Shown here: piece by piece, positions 1 to 9,533 of the stretch | Numbering within the stretch: the stretch's first letter is position 1 | Layout: each line of letters opens with the position of its first letter | NCBI RefSeq assembly: GCF_000719555.1 | Contig: NZ_JOGX01000021.1 | Location: 20,813-84,812 of the forward strand | Direction: 5' to 3' | Length of the DNA stretch: 64,000 bases | DNA from: Streptomyces sp. NRRL F-5727 | GTDB lineage: Bacteria > Actinomycetota > Actinomycetes > Streptomycetales > Streptomycetaceae | The notes under the pieces: model-generated | Seen by the model: only the letters and a program-made list of their open reading frames with translations | The model's database searches: none | What the model was told of the DNA's origin: nothing | Translations under genes and position numbers: made by a program

Positions 1-1825
<1,825 letters not shown>

Positions 1826-1839
1826 ATCGCTCCTTTGTA

Positions 1840-1859
1840 GGTCCGGTTACCGCCGGACC
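1840..1859 (-). promoter_or_regulatory. Leader hairpin just upstream of the infB ribosome binding site
   Basis: On the minus strand GGTCCGG, a 6-nt loop and CCGGACC form a 7-bp perfect stem. It ends about 10 nt before the AAAGGAG of infB. It sits between the tandem mini-ORFs and the start codon, so it could modulate infB translation. The role is inferred. Confidence 0.5.
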
Positions 1860-1863
1860 GTCG

Positions 1864-1907
1864 CTACTTCATGGGCGTACTCATCGCGTACTCATCGAGT
1901 GCTCATC
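1864..1907 (-). repeat. Three tandem 11-bp units forming three overlapping mini-ORFs in the infB leader
   Basis: Plus-strand copies are 1875-1885 and 1886-1896 (identical, GCGTACTCATC) and 1897-1907 (two differences). On the minus strand each unit supplies an ATG. ATG at 1906 reads M-S-T-R-stop, ATG at 1895 reads M-S-T-R-stop, and ATG at 1884 reads M-S-T-P-M-K-stop (TAG at 1864-1866). Successive mini-ORFs overlap through ATGA. All lie between ylxR and infB. Confidence 0.7.
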
Positions 1908-1974
1908 GCAATCTCGACCTACTTCCGACTCGCGAGGTACCTGACCGCACGGTGTTCCGTGCCGTACTTCCTGT

Positions 1975-2265
1975 TCACTGCGGTGCCGCCTGGGCGGCCT
2001 GCTCGATGTGTTCCCGCAGCGCCGCCGTGTCGAGCGGGCCCGGGACCTTGAAGGCCCTCGGGAACGCCCGGCGGCGGGCCGCCAGGTCGAGACAGTGCAA
2101 GGCGGGGTGCACGTACGCACCCCGGCCGGGCAGCGTACCGCGATGATCGGGGACGCACTCGTCCTTATCCATCACGATCCGCAGCAGTTCGCTCTTGGCC
2201 GCTCGCTCCCGGCATCCCACACAGGTTCGCTCAGGGCACGCGCGGGCATGCGTCCGGCCAGACAC
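1975..2265 (-). CDS. ylxR: YlxR-family RNA-binding protein (DUF448)
   Basis: A small (96 aa) basic protein with the YlxR signature: R-x-C-V-G-C-R near residues 14-20 (ERTCVGCRE), then ELLRIV and P-G-R-G-A-Y-V-H-P near the middle (PGRGAYVHP). Family members bind RNA, and in some bacteria the homologue (RnpM) modulates RNase P. The gene sits between nusA and infB as in most bacteria, supporting a role linked to translation or RNA maturation. The start is GTG at 2265. A TAnnnT hexamer (TAGACT) ends 5 nt upstream and the only Shine-Dalgarno-like run (GGGGAGG) is 11 nt away, so a leaderless transcript starting at the GTG is possible in addition to read-through from nusA. Confidence 0.9.
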   Translation of the reverse strand: MSGRTHARACPERTCVGCRERAAKSELLRIVMDKDECVPDHRGTLPGRGAYVHPALHCLDLAARRRAFPRAFKVPGPLDTAALREHIEQAAQAAPQ

Positions 2266-2270
2266 GATTA

Positions 2271-2276
2271 AGTCTA
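2271..2276 (-). promoter_or_regulatory. Candidate -10 hexamer for a leaderless ylxR transcript
   Basis: TAGACT on the minus strand matches TAnnnT and is followed by only 5 nt before the GTG of ylxR. That spacing would put transcription initiation at the start codon. No convincing -35 is visible, so this is a candidate only. Confidence 0.35.
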
Positions 2277-2329
2277 CCTCCCCGTACCGACCTCACCCGT
2301 TTGGGGCAAAAATCGAACAGCTGTTGGCC

Positions 2330-2354
2330 AAAAACGATCTCCGGCTTGCGCCGG
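2330..2354 (-). terminator. Possible intrinsic terminator or attenuator downstream of nusA
   Basis: On the minus strand, 6 nt after the nusA stop, CCGGC-GCAA-GCCGG forms a 5-bp stem. It is followed by AGATCG and then TTTTT. The stem is short and the T-run is displaced by 6 nt, so partial termination is more likely than full termination. Confidence 0.4.
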
Positions 2355-2360
2355 GGCCGC

Positions 2361-3356
2361 TCAGCCCTCTTCGGCCACGGACTCGGTGTCCGGCCGGATG
2401 TCGATCCGCCAGCCGGTGAGCCGCGCGGCCAGCCGGGCGTTCTGGCCCTCCTTGCCGATGGCCAGGGAGAGCTGGTAGTCGGGGACCGTCACCCGGGCGG
2501 ACCGGGCGGCGGCGTCGACGACCTCGACCTTGGAGACCCGGGCCGGCGAGAGCGCGTTCGCCACCATCTCGGCCGGGTCGTCCGACCAGTCGACGATGTC
2601 GATCTTCTCGCCGAGCAGCTCGGCCATCACGTTCCGGACCCGGCTGCCCATGGGGCCGATGCAGGCGCCCTTGGCGTTCAGACCCGAACGGGTGGAACGG
2701 ACCGCGATCTTGGTGCGGTGACCGGCCTCACGGGCGATCGCCGAGATCTCGACCGAACCGTCGGCGATCTCCGGCACCTCCAGGGCGAAGAGCTTCTTCA
2801 CCAGGTTGGGGTGGGTGCGCGAGAGGGTGACGGACGGACCGCGGACACCCTTGGCCACCCGGACGACGTACGTGCGCAGCCGCAGGCCGTGCGTGTACTC
2901 CTCGCCCGGCACCTGCTCCTGCACCGGCAGGATGGCCTCCAGCTTGTCGTCCAGCTTGACGAGGACGTTCTTCGGGTCCTTGCCCTGCTGCACCACACCG
3001 GCGACGACATCGCCCTCGCGGCGGGCGTACTCGCCGAAGGTGACGTCGTTCTCGGCGTCGCGCAGCCGCTGCTGGATGACCTGGCGGGCGGTGCTCGCCG
3101 CGATGCGGCCGAAGTCCGACGGGGTGTCGTCGAACTCCTTGGGCTCCTGCCCCTCCTCCAGGTCGGCCGGGTCCTCCTCGGCCCACACCGTCACGTGACC
3201 GGTGTGCCGGTCCAGCTCCACGCGCGCGTGGCGGCGGGCGGACGGGGTGCGGTGGTACGCGATGAGGAGGGCCGACTCGATGGCCTCGACCAGCATCTCG
3301 AAGGAGATCTCCTTCTCCTGCGCCAAGCCCTTGAGAAGCTTCACGTCGATGTCCAC
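2361..3356 (-). CDS. nusA: Transcription termination/antitermination factor NusA
   Basis: NusA binds RNA polymerase and nascent RNA to control pausing, Rho-independent termination and antitermination. The 331-aa protein starts [19 protein letters not shown], typical of the NusA N-terminal RNAP-binding domain. An S1 domain follows ([29 protein letters not shown]), then KH1 and KH2 ([35 protein letters not shown]). It lacks the C-terminal acidic repeats of E. coli NusA, normal for actinobacteria. The start is GTG at 3356, 2 bp after the rimP stop, so the two are probably translationally coupled. Confidence 0.97.
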   Translation of the reverse strand: MDIDVKLLKGLAQEKEISFEMLVEAIESALLIAYHRTPSARRHARVELDRHTGHVTVWAEEDPADLEEGQEPKEFDDTPSDFGRIAASTARQVIQQRLRDAENDVTFGEYARREGDVVAGVVQQGKDPKNVLVKLDDKLEAILPVQEQVPGEEYTHGLRLRTYVVRVAKGVRGPSVTLSRTHPNLVKKLFALEVPEIADGSVEISAIAREAGHRTKIAVRSTRSGLNAKGACIGPMGSRVRNVMAELLGEKIDIVDWSDDPAEMVANALSPARVSKVEVVDAAARSARVTVPDYQLSLAIGKEGQNARLAARLTGWRIDIRPDTESVAEEG

Positions 3357-3358
3357 GG

Positions 3359-3856
3359 CTACGCCTCCTCTTCCTTCTTGTCCTTGCGGTTGAACTCGAT
3401 CTCGACACGCGCCTTGGCGATCTCGGCGAACTCCACGCGGCGGGCGGTGGCCTTGCGGCCCTTCACGCCCGGGACCTCGGTGTCGAGGCCGTCCTCGTCC
3501 ACCGCCAGGATGCGGGTGACCAGGTCCCCGCCCTCGGCGAGCTGGAGCTTCACCAGCCGGCCGGTGGCCCGGACGTAGTGGCGGTGCTCGGAGAGCGGAC
3601 GGTCGGCGCCGGGGGAGCTGACCTCCAGGACGTACTCGCCGTCGCCCATGGCGTCGGTCTCGTCCAGCTTCGCGGAGATCGCGCGGCTCAGCTCCGCGCA
3701 GGTGTCCAGCTCGACGCCCTCGTCGGAGTCGACGACGATCCTCAGCAGTCCGCGGCGGCCGGCCCGGGACACCTCGATCTCCTCCAGATCCAGGTTCTCC
3801 GCGTGGACGAGCGGCTCAATGAGTCCGCGCAGCCTGTCGCTCTGGGTGGTGCTCAT
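3359..3856 (-). CDS. rimP: Ribosome maturation factor RimP
   Basis: RimP is needed for 30S subunit maturation. The 165-aa product begins [17 protein letters not shown]. It carries the RimP pattern [20 protein letters not shown], then [15 protein letters not shown] and [11 protein letters not shown], and ends in a basic/acidic tail ([11 protein letters not shown]). The ATG at 3856 is used because conserved sequence begins there and GAGGAGT lies upstream; a longer in-frame opening to 4111 has no homology-like content. It is the first gene of the rimP-nusA-ylxR-infB unit. The divergent intergenic region (3857-4037) has a TACCCT on the minus strand that could be a -10, but no clear -35. Confidence 0.95.
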   Translation of the reverse strand: MSTTQSDRLRGLIEPLVHAENLDLEEIEVSRAGRRGLLRIVVDSDEGVELDTCAELSRAISAKLDETDAMGDGEYVLEVSSPGADRPLSEHRHYVRATGRLVKLQLAEGGDLVTRILAVDEDGLDTEVPGVKGRKATARRVEFAEIAKARVEIEFNRKDKKEEEA

Positions 3857-4037
3857 CCGGGTGACTCCTCGGCCGCGTGTGCTGTTGTGGGTACGTCGCT
3901 TGTCGCTGCGTGTCGGATCAAGGGTATCCGGTCCCGGAGGGTGTTGCCGTCCACGGCCGGGGCCCCCGCGGGTACGCTCGCCTGCGGTGATCTTCGAAGG
4001 GCGGCCGGGAGGGGTCCTGAATGCTGAGGGAGAGAGC

Positions 4038-4613
4038 GTGACGACGACGGGCAGACGCGCCGTGCTCGTGGCCGGGGCCTCGGCCGCCGCGGCGGCCCTG
4101 ACGGGCTGCACCTCGGACGGCGCGGGCCCGCGCCGTCCGAGCGCCGCGGAGGAGGCGGCGGCCCGCGAGGCCGAACGGGTGGCCCGCGCCGAGGCCGCCC
4201 TCCGCCGCCGCGCGGTGACCGCCTCACGGACCCTGCTGGAACGTTACGACGCCACCCTGGCCGCCCATCCCGCCCTGCACGCGCGCGTGGCCCCCCTCCG
4301 TGCCTCCGCCGCGGCCCACGTGGCCGCCCTCGGCGAGGGCACCCGCCCGACCCCGGGCCCCTCGTCCGCGGCCCCGGGCACCGGTACGGGGTCCCCTTCC
4401 GCGACGCCGGGCGGCGGGACCGGCGGCGTGCGGGCCGTGTCGGGCGACCCGAAGGCGGCGCTGCGGGAGCTGGCGGGGGCGGCACGGGCCGCGTCCGACG
4501 CCCACACGGCCGAGCTGCTCGCGGCGCCGCCCGAGTACGCCCGGCTGCTCGCCTCCGTGGCCGCCGCCGGCGCCGCCCACGCCTACCTCCTCACCGAAGG
4601 GGCCCGCGCATGA
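4038..4613 (+). CDS. Lipoprotein with ferritin-like (DUF4439-type) region
   Basis: A 191-aa predicted secreted lipoprotein. The GTG at 4038 follows GAGGGAGAGA and gives an N-terminus of T-T-T-G-R-R followed by a hydrophobic Ala-rich segment and the lipobox L-T-G-C near residue 24. The RR suggests Tat or Sec export. The middle is Ala/Arg-rich helix with a low-complexity Gly/Pro/Ser/Thr insert (residues about 95-130). The C-terminus (ALRELAGAARAASDAHTAEL ... AAAGAAHAYLL) resembles the helical bundle of the next gene. The stop overlaps the start of the next gene (ATGA), so they are probably an operon and partners. Enzymatic function is unknown. Confidence 0.8.
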   Translation: MTTTGRRAVLVAGASAAAAALTGCTSDGAGPRRPSAAEEAAAREAERVARAEAALRRRAVTASRTLLERYDATLAAHPALHARVAPLRASAAAHVAALGEGTRPTPGPSSAAPGTGTGSPSATPGGGTGGVRAVSGDPKAALRELAGAARAASDAHTAELLAAPPEYARLLASVAAAGAAHAYLLTEGARA

Positions 4614-5026
4614 GCGCCCTCCAGGCCGCCCAGGCCGCCCTCGCCGCCGAACACGCGGCGGTGTACGGCTACGGCGTCGTCGGCGGCCGGGTCGCCGAGG
4701 GCCGCCGGGCCGAGGCCACCGCCGCGTACCAGGCACACCGGGCCCGCCGCGACGCGCTGCGCCGCACCGTCCGCGACCTCGGCGGCACGCCGACCGCCGC
4801 GGCCGCCGCGTACGAGCTGCCGTTCCGGGTGGCGGACCCGGCGGGCGCGGTGCGGCTCGCGGCCGTCCTGGAGGACCGGGTGGCCGGCGTCTACTCCGAT
4901 CTGGTGCGGGCCGCCGACGGCGCGCTGCGCCGGGAGGCCGCGGCCGCGCTCCGGGAGGCGGCGGTCCGCGCGGTGCGGTGGCGCGGCAGCGACGTAACCT
5001 TTCCTGGGCTCGCCGAGCGGGTGTGA
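4610..5026 (+). CDS. Ferritin-like domain protein (DUF4439)
   Basis: A 138-aa four-helix-type protein starting MSALQAAQAALAAEHAAVYGYGVVGGRV, the hallmark of the actinobacterial DUF4439 family. The family resembles ferritins (E-H in the first helix, Tyr-rich), but no full di-iron set is obvious. It has no signal peptide and so is probably cytosolic, unlike its lipoprotein neighbour, with which it overlaps by 4 bp. The biochemical role is unknown. Confidence 0.85.
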   Translation: MSALQAAQAALAAEHAAVYGYGVVGGRVAEGRRAEATAAYQAHRARRDALRRTVRDLGGTPTAAAAAYELPFRVADPAGAVRLAAVLEDRVAGVYSDLVRAADGALRREAAAALREAAVRAVRWRGSDVTFPGLAERV

Positions 5027-5081
5027 GTCCGGCCCCCACCAGCCCTGATCACCCCGCCCCAGCAGAAGGAACAACGTACGC

Positions 5082-5978
5082 ATGGGTTTCGAAGCGCCCC
5101 GGCGACTGGTGACGGCGCTCCACGAGAGGTACGGCGAGGCCGCCGCCGACTGGCTCGGACGGCTCCCCGGCCTCGCCGAGCGGGTGCCCGCGGAGGCCGG
5201 TCTGACCGTCGAGCGGGTGGTGGCCCCCGGCGGACGCGGCAGCCTGGTCCTGCTCGTCCGCGACGCCGCCGGCACGCCCGCCGCGCTGAAGATCGCACCG
5301 CCGTACAGCCGTCCGGAGCAGGAGCGGGACGCGCTCGCGCACTGGAACGGCTGGGGTGCCGTACAGCTCCTCGGGGAGGGCCCCGAGGGCGCCCTCGTCC
5401 TCGAACGGCTGCACCCCGAGGTGTCGCTCCGCTCGCTGCCGGAGGCCAAGGCGCTCCTGGAGGCGGCCGGGACCGTACGGAAGCTGTGGGTGGACCCGCC
5501 CGCCGGGCACGGCTTCGACACCGTCGCCGGCCGCACCGCGCGCCAGGCGGAGGCGATGGAGCGGCACCGCGCCGACGCCGACGCCGGGGAGCTGACCGCC
5601 GCCGCGCTCGCCGCCCGCGAGGAGCTGCTCGGCGGGTCCGCCGAGGAGCTGCTGCTGCACGGCGACTTCCGGCAGGGCAAGGTGCTCGGCGGCGACCGCG
5701 CGCCCTGGCTGGCCGTCGGGCCCGACCCGGTCGTCGGCGAGCGCGCCTACGACCTCGCGCGGCTGGTCCGCGAGCGGGTCGAGGACCTGGTCGCCTCCTC
5801 CGCCGGCGCCCCGGCGGCCCGGCGGCGGGTCAACAAGCTGGCCGACTCGCTCGACGTCGACCGGGAGCGGCTGCGCGGCTGGACACTCTTCCGGACCGTC
5901 GAGTCCGGCACCCGGGCGCTGGCCGGCGGGCGCCGGCAGGAGGCCGAGTGGCTGCTGGAGTTCGCGAGCTGGCTGTGA
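5082..5978 (+). CDS. Aminoglycoside phosphotransferase-fold protein with degenerate active site (likely pseudokinase)
   Basis: A 298-aa protein of the APH/choline-kinase fold, closest in pattern to streptomycin 6-kinases. A nucleotide-binding lysine is present (AALKI, K70). The catalytic loop reads HGDFRQGK at 193-200, where active enzymes have HGDxxxxN, so the Mg-ligand Asn is Lys. The following metal-binding Asp (IDPKP-type) is replaced in AVGPDP (211-216), where the expected Asp is Gly. The flanking VVGERAYDLARL is intact, so the frame is sound. The start ATG 5082 has AGAAGGAA upstream. Two lost metal ligands argue against classical aminoglycoside phosphorylation and resistance; it may bind nucleotide or another ligand. 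Confidence 0.8.
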   Translation: MGFEAPRRLVTALHERYGEAAADWLGRLPGLAERVPAEAGLTVERVVAPGGRGSLVLLVRDAAGTPAALKIAPPYSRPEQERDALAHWNGWGAVQLLGEGPEGALVLERLHPEVSLRSLPEAKALLEAAGTVRKLWVDPPAGHGFDTVAGRTARQAEAMERHRADADAGELTAAALAAREELLGGSAEELLLHGDFRQGKVLGGDRAPWLAVGPDPVVGERAYDLARLVRERVEDLVASSAGAPAARRRVNKLADSLDVDRERLRGWTLFRTVESGTRALAGGRRQEAEWLLEFASWL

Positions 5979-5991
5979 GTCCCCGGGCCTT

Positions 5992-6026
5992 CTGAGGGGA
6001 ATACCCTTTTTGTATCCCTTCCTCAG
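5992..6026 (+). terminator. Imperfect hairpin between the kinase-like gene and the slipin gene
   Basis: CTGAGG-GGAATAC and GTATCCC-TTCCTCAG pair around a CCTTTTT loop, starting 14 nt after the 5978 stop and ending 7 nt before the slipin start region. It could terminate the upstream gene or act in the slipin 5' leader, because the slipin ribosome binding site (AGGGGG) abuts the right arm. Confidence 0.4.
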
Positions 6027-6036
6027 GGGGCCCGTG

Positions 6037-6927
6037 ATGATCGAAGACATCCTCCTGGCCGTGGCGGGAGCGGCTGTGGCCGCCGCCGCCTACGTCGGCG
6101 CGGCGGCGCGCGTCGTGAAGCAGTACGAGCGGGGCGTCGTGTTCCGCTTCGGCCGGCTGCGGGGCGACGTGCGGCCGCCCGGCTTCACGATGATCGTCCC
6201 GGCGGTGGACCGGCTCCACAAGGTGAACATGCAGATCGTCACGATGCCGGTGCCCGCGCAGGAGGGCATCACCCGGGACAACGTGACGGTCCGGGTCGAC
6301 GCGGTCGTCTACTTCAAGGTGGTGGACGCGGCGGAGGCGCTGGTGCGGGTCGAGGACTACAAGTTCGCGGTCTCGCAGATGGCGCAGACCTCGCTGCGGT
6401 CGATCATCGGCAAGAGCGACCTCGACGACCTGCTGTCCAACCGCGAGAAGCTCAACCAGGGGCTGGAGCTGATGCTCGACTCCCCCGCGATCGGGTGGGG
6501 CGTGCAGATCGACCGGGTCGAGATCAAGGACGTCTCCCTGCCGGAGACGATGAAGCGCTCGATGGCGCGGCAGGCGGAGGCGGACCGGGAGCGGCGGGCG
6601 CGGCTGATCAACGCGGACGCGGAGCTGCAGGCGTCGAAGAAGCTGGCGGAGGCGGCGCACCAGATGGCGGAGGCGCCGTCGGCGCTGCAGCTGCGGCTGC
6701 TGCAGACGGTCATGGCCGTCGCGGCCGAGAAGAACTCGACCCTCGTGCTGCCGATCCCGGTCGAACTCCTCCGCTTCCTGGAGCGCGCCACGCCGGAGTC
6801 CGCGCCCGCGGCCACGCCTCCCGCGCCGCCCGCGCCTCCGCTGGAGCCGCTCCCTCCCGTCGAGGACCTCACGGGCTCCTCGGTGGAACCGTCCCCCCGA
6901 CACACCCGGGGCGACATGGCGGCGTGA
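6037..6927 (+). CDS. SPFH-domain protein, slipin (stomatin-like)
   Basis: A 296-aa membrane-associated scaffold protein of the stomatin/prohibitin group. A single hydrophobic N-terminal segment (about residues 3-22) is followed by the SPFH start VVKQYERGVVFRFGRLRG. Family sequence follows: QEGITRDNVTVRVDAVVYF, then VSQMAQTSLRSIIGKSDLDDLLSNRE, then a coiled-coil stretch rich in Glu/Ala (RQAEADRERRARLINADAEL). It ends in a Pro-rich tail. Slipins organise membrane microdomains; a NfeD partner is often adjacent, but none is seen here. ATG 6037 or the adjacent GTG 6034 is preferred after AGGGGG; a longer frame from 6010 lies inside the upstream hairpin. Confidence 0.9.
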   Translation: MIEDILLAVAGAAVAAAAYVGAAARVVKQYERGVVFRFGRLRGDVRPPGFTMIVPAVDRLHKVNMQIVTMPVPAQEGITRDNVTVRVDAVVYFKVVDAAEALVRVEDYKFAVSQMAQTSLRSIIGKSDLDDLLSNREKLNQGLELMLDSPAIGWGVQIDRVEIKDVSLPETMKRSMARQAEADRERRARLINADAELQASKKLAEAAHQMAEAPSALQLRLLQTVMAVAAEKNSTLVLPIPVELLRFLERATPESAPAATPPAPPAPPLEPLPPVEDLTGSSVEPSPRHTRGDMAA

Positions 6928-7050
6928 CGCGCCCCCCCCTCCGTGTGGGCAGGCGTTCCGCAGGGCTGGGGGTGCGCCTGAACCCGCACCCGGTGTACGG
7001 CGCCGTACGGGTGCGGGTCCAGGCCAGGTCGCGGAGGCACCGCTGACGGT

Positions 7051-7175
7051 GCCGTTCCGTTGTGCCCACCCTCCCCCAAGCTCTCGGCTTCGCTCGAGCA
7101 GGGGGACCCCCATCGCCCCAGCGGAACGATTGCCCACAACGGGGTCCAGCCGGGCTCAGCGCACAACGGAACGGC
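7051..7175. repeat. MITE-like intergenic element with 15-bp perfect terminal inverted repeats
   Basis: GCCGTTCCGTTGTGC at 7051-7065 is exactly the reverse complement of 7161-7175. The inside contains a strong hairpin (7073-7105) and an extra inverted half-copy CCCACAACGG at about 7134-7143. No coding capacity is seen in the 125 bp. It lies between the convergent slipin and proS genes. Similar GC-rich dispersed intergenic sequences are common in Streptomyces; mobility is an inference. Confidence 0.6.
7073..7105. terminator. Hairpin (CCCCC ... GGGGG) between convergent slipin and proS genes
   Basis: CCCCC, GCTC and CG pair with the matching bases around a GCTT loop to end in GGGGG, and ACCCCC follows. 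It sits inside the inverted-repeat element and may terminate both converging transcripts. The same CTCCCCC...GGCTTCGC...GGGGGACCCCCA pattern occurs inverted at 10609-10639. Confidence 0.5.
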
Positions 7176-7187
7176 GGTGGCGAGAGG

Positions 7188-8888
7188 TCAGGCCGTCAGG
7201 GCTTCCAGGGCCTGCTCCACCGTGACTTCCTCGCGCTCGCCGGTGCGGCGGTCCTTCAGTTCGAGGAAGCCCTCCGCCGCGCGGCGGCCGGCGACGAGGA
7301 TCTTCGGGACGCCGATCAGCTCCGAGTCGGTGAACTTGACGCCCGGCGAGACGCCCGCGCGGTCGTCGACCAGCACGCGGAGGCCCGCGGCCGCGAGCTT
7401 GTCGGAGACCTCCAGGGCCAGCTCGGTCTGGAGCGCCTTGCCGGCGGCGACGACGTGGACGTCGGCGGGCGCGACCTCGGCCGGCCAGCACAGCCCCTTG
7501 TCGTCGGCGGTCTGCTCGGCGAGCGCGGCGACGGCGCGCGAGACGCCGATGCCGTACGAGCCCATGGTCACGCGGACCGGCTTGCCGTTCTGGCCGAGGA
7601 CGTCGAGCTTCAGCGCGTCCGCGTACTTGCGGCCGAGCTGGAAGATGTGGCCGATCTCGATCGCGCGGTCCAGCTTCAGGCCGGTGCCGCACTTGGGGCA
7701 CGGGTCGCCGTCCTGGACGACGACGACGTCGACGTACGCGGAGACCTCGAAGTCACGGCCCGCGACGACGTTCTTCGCGTGCATGCCGTCCTTGTTGGCG
7801 CCGGTGATCCAGGAGGTGCCGGGGGCCACCCGCGGGTCGGCGATGTAGGTGACCTTCTCCAGGCCCTGCGGGCCGACGTAGCCGCGCACCAGGTCGGGAC
7901 GGGCGGCGAAGTCGGTCTCGGTGACCAGCTCGACGACGGCGGGGGCGAAGTGCGCCTCGACCTTGTCCATGTCGACCTCGCGGTCGCCGGGGACGCCGAC
8001 CGCGACGATCTCGCCGTCGACCTTGACGAGGAGGTTCTTGAGCGTGGCGGAGGCCGGCACGCCGAGGGAGGCGGCGAGGGTCTCGATGGTGGGGGTGTCC
8101 GGGGTGGGGATCTCCTCGGCTGCGGGAACGGCGGAGCCGTCGACGGCCTTGACCTCCTGGTAGACCGCCTCCGTGTTCGCCGCGAAGTCGCAGTTCGGGC
8201 AGTCGGCGAAGGTGTCCTCGCCGGCCTCGGCGGGGGCGAGGAACTCCTCGGACTTGGAGCCGCCCATGGCGCCGGCGGTGGCGGCGCAGATGCGGTAGTC
8301 GAGGCCGAGGCGCTCGAAGATCCGCTGGTACGCCTGGCGGTGCACGGCGTACGACTGCGCCAGGCCCTCGTCCTCGGTGTCGAAGGAGTACGAGTCCTTC
8401 ATGAGGAACTCGCGGCCGCGCAGGATGCCGGCACGGGGGCGGGCCTCGTCCCGGAACTTGGTCTGGATCTGGTACAGGATGACCGGCAGGTCCTTGTAGG
8501 ACGAGCACTGGTCCTTCACCAGGAGGGTGAAGATCTCCTCGTGGGTCGGGCCGAGGAGGTAGTCGCCGCCCTTGCGGTCCTGGAGGCGGAAGAGCTCGGC
8601 GCCGTACTCGTCCCAGCGGCCGGTGGCCTCGTACGGCTCGCGGGGCAGCAGCGCGGGGAGGGAGACCTCCTGGGCGCCGACGGCGTCCATCTCCTCGCGG
8701 ACGATCCGCTCGACGTTGGCGAGCACCTTCTTGCCCAGCGGCAGCCAGCTCCAGATGCCGGCGGCGGTGCGGCGGACGTAGCCGGCGCGGACGAGGAGCT
8801 TGTGGGAGAGGACCTCGGCGTCCGCCGGGTCGTCGCGCAGCGTCTTCGCCATCAACTGGGACATGCGCTGGACCGGTGCGTTGGCCAT
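7188..8888 (-). CDS. proS: Prolyl-tRNA synthetase (bacterial type, with editing domain)
   Basis: This enzyme charges tRNA-Pro. The 566-aa product starts [20 protein letters not shown]. Class II motifs are present: motif 1 around [17 protein letters not shown], motif 2 ([19 protein letters not shown]) and motif 3 ([17 protein letters not shown]). An INS/YbaK-like editing insertion lies near residues 230-390, containing a [12 protein letters not shown] segment. The length matches ProS type 1. ATG at 8888 is chosen because homology begins there; upstream in-frame sequence to 9275 belongs to the neighbouring gene's region. Its neighbours (dxr-rseP-ispG-GNAT-GNAT-proS) are the common actinobacterial order. 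Confidence 0.97.
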   Translation of the reverse strand: MANAPVQRMSQLMAKTLRDDPADAEVLSHKLLVRAGYVRRTAAGIWSWLPLGKKVLANVERIVREEMDAVGAQEVSLPALLPREPYEATGRWDEYGAELFRLQDRKGGDYLLGPTHEEIFTLLVKDQCSSYKDLPVILYQIQTKFRDEARPRAGILRGREFLMKDSYSFDTEDEGLAQSYAVHRQAYQRIFERLGLDYRICAATAGAMGGSKSEEFLAPAEAGEDTFADCPNCDFAANTEAVYQEVKAVDGSAVPAAEEIPTPDTPTIETLAASLGVPASATLKNLLVKVDGEIVAVGVPGDREVDMDKVEAHFAPAVVELVTETDFAARPDLVRGYVGPQGLEKVTYIADPRVAPGTSWITGANKDGMHAKNVVAGRDFEVSAYVDVVVVQDGDPCPKCGTGLKLDRAIEIGHIFQLGRKYADALKLDVLGQNGKPVRVTMGSYGIGVSRAVAALAEQTADDKGLCWPAEVAPADVHVVAAGKALQTELALEVSDKLAAAGLRVLVDDRAGVSPGVKFTDSELIGVPKILVAGRRAAEGFLELKDRRTGEREEVTVEQALEALTA

Positions 8889-8959
8889 GGTTCTCGTACT
8901 CCTGCCGGGACTGACGTTGATGGCTAGGAGGTTAGCCGGGCCGCCCCGTCCGCGAGAAA

Positions 8960-9505
8960 TCAGTTCCGGCGCGGGAGCGGCAGCGGCGCGCCCATCACCG
9001 CGTACGGGCGGGCGGCGCTCGGGAAGTGGACCTGGCGGGCGAGGTCCCGGTAGCCGAGGGAGTGGTAGAGGCCGCGGGCCGGGGAGTCGGTGTCGATCGC
9101 GGAGAGGATGGAGCGCTTCTCGTCGGCGGTGTCGGTGATGGCGGTGATCAGCCCGCGGCCGACGCCCCGGCCCTGGAAGGCGGGGTGGACGTGGAGCTCG
9201 GTGATGACGAAGGAGGCGTCGAGCCAGTCGGCGGTGCCGGTGGCGCGGAGGTACGGCTCCACCACGGTCGACCACCAGTGGGTGCGGTCGTTGGGCATCC
9301 CGTACACGAAGCCGGCGAGCCGCCCGTCGGGGGTGCTGGCGCCGAAGGCGCGGGCGCCGGGGTTCATCAGGTGGCGCAGCACGATGTGGCGGCGTACCGC
9401 GACCTCGGCGGCGTCGAGGCCGAAGGCGACCGCCTGCACGGCGAGGGCCTCGTCCACCCGGGCGGCGAGGTTGACGGGTCCGATCACGGTGGGGGCGTCG
9501 TCCAT
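8960..9505 (-). CDS. GNAT-family N-acetyltransferase
   Basis: A 181-aa acetyltransferase-fold protein. The acetyl-CoA binding motif A is [20 protein letters not shown] (about residues 114-133), with the Q/RxxGxG/A pattern. Motif B follows with [13 protein letters not shown], where the Tyr is the likely general acid. The substrate is unknown. ATG 9505 is preferred over GTG 9514 because TAGGG lies 8 nt upstream of the ATG. The gene precedes proS by 71 bp on the same strand and may share its transcript. Confidence 0.85.
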   Translation of the reverse strand: MDDAPTVIGPVNLAARVDEALAVQAVAFGLDAAEVAVRRHIVLRHLMNPGARAFGASTPDGRLAGFVYGMPNDRTHWWSTVVEPYLRATGTADWLDASFVITELHVHPAFQGRGVGRGLITAITDTADEKRSILSAIDTDSPARGLYHSLGYRDLARQVHFPSAARPYAVMGAPLPLPRRN

Positions 9506-9533
9506 GCGGCGCACCCTACAAGTGCCCGGCGGT

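Noticed and set aside
6010..6036. Slipin start at ATG 6010
   Set aside because: It lies within the imperfect hairpin and lacks a ribosome binding site; GTG 6034 or ATG 6037 follows AGGGGG.
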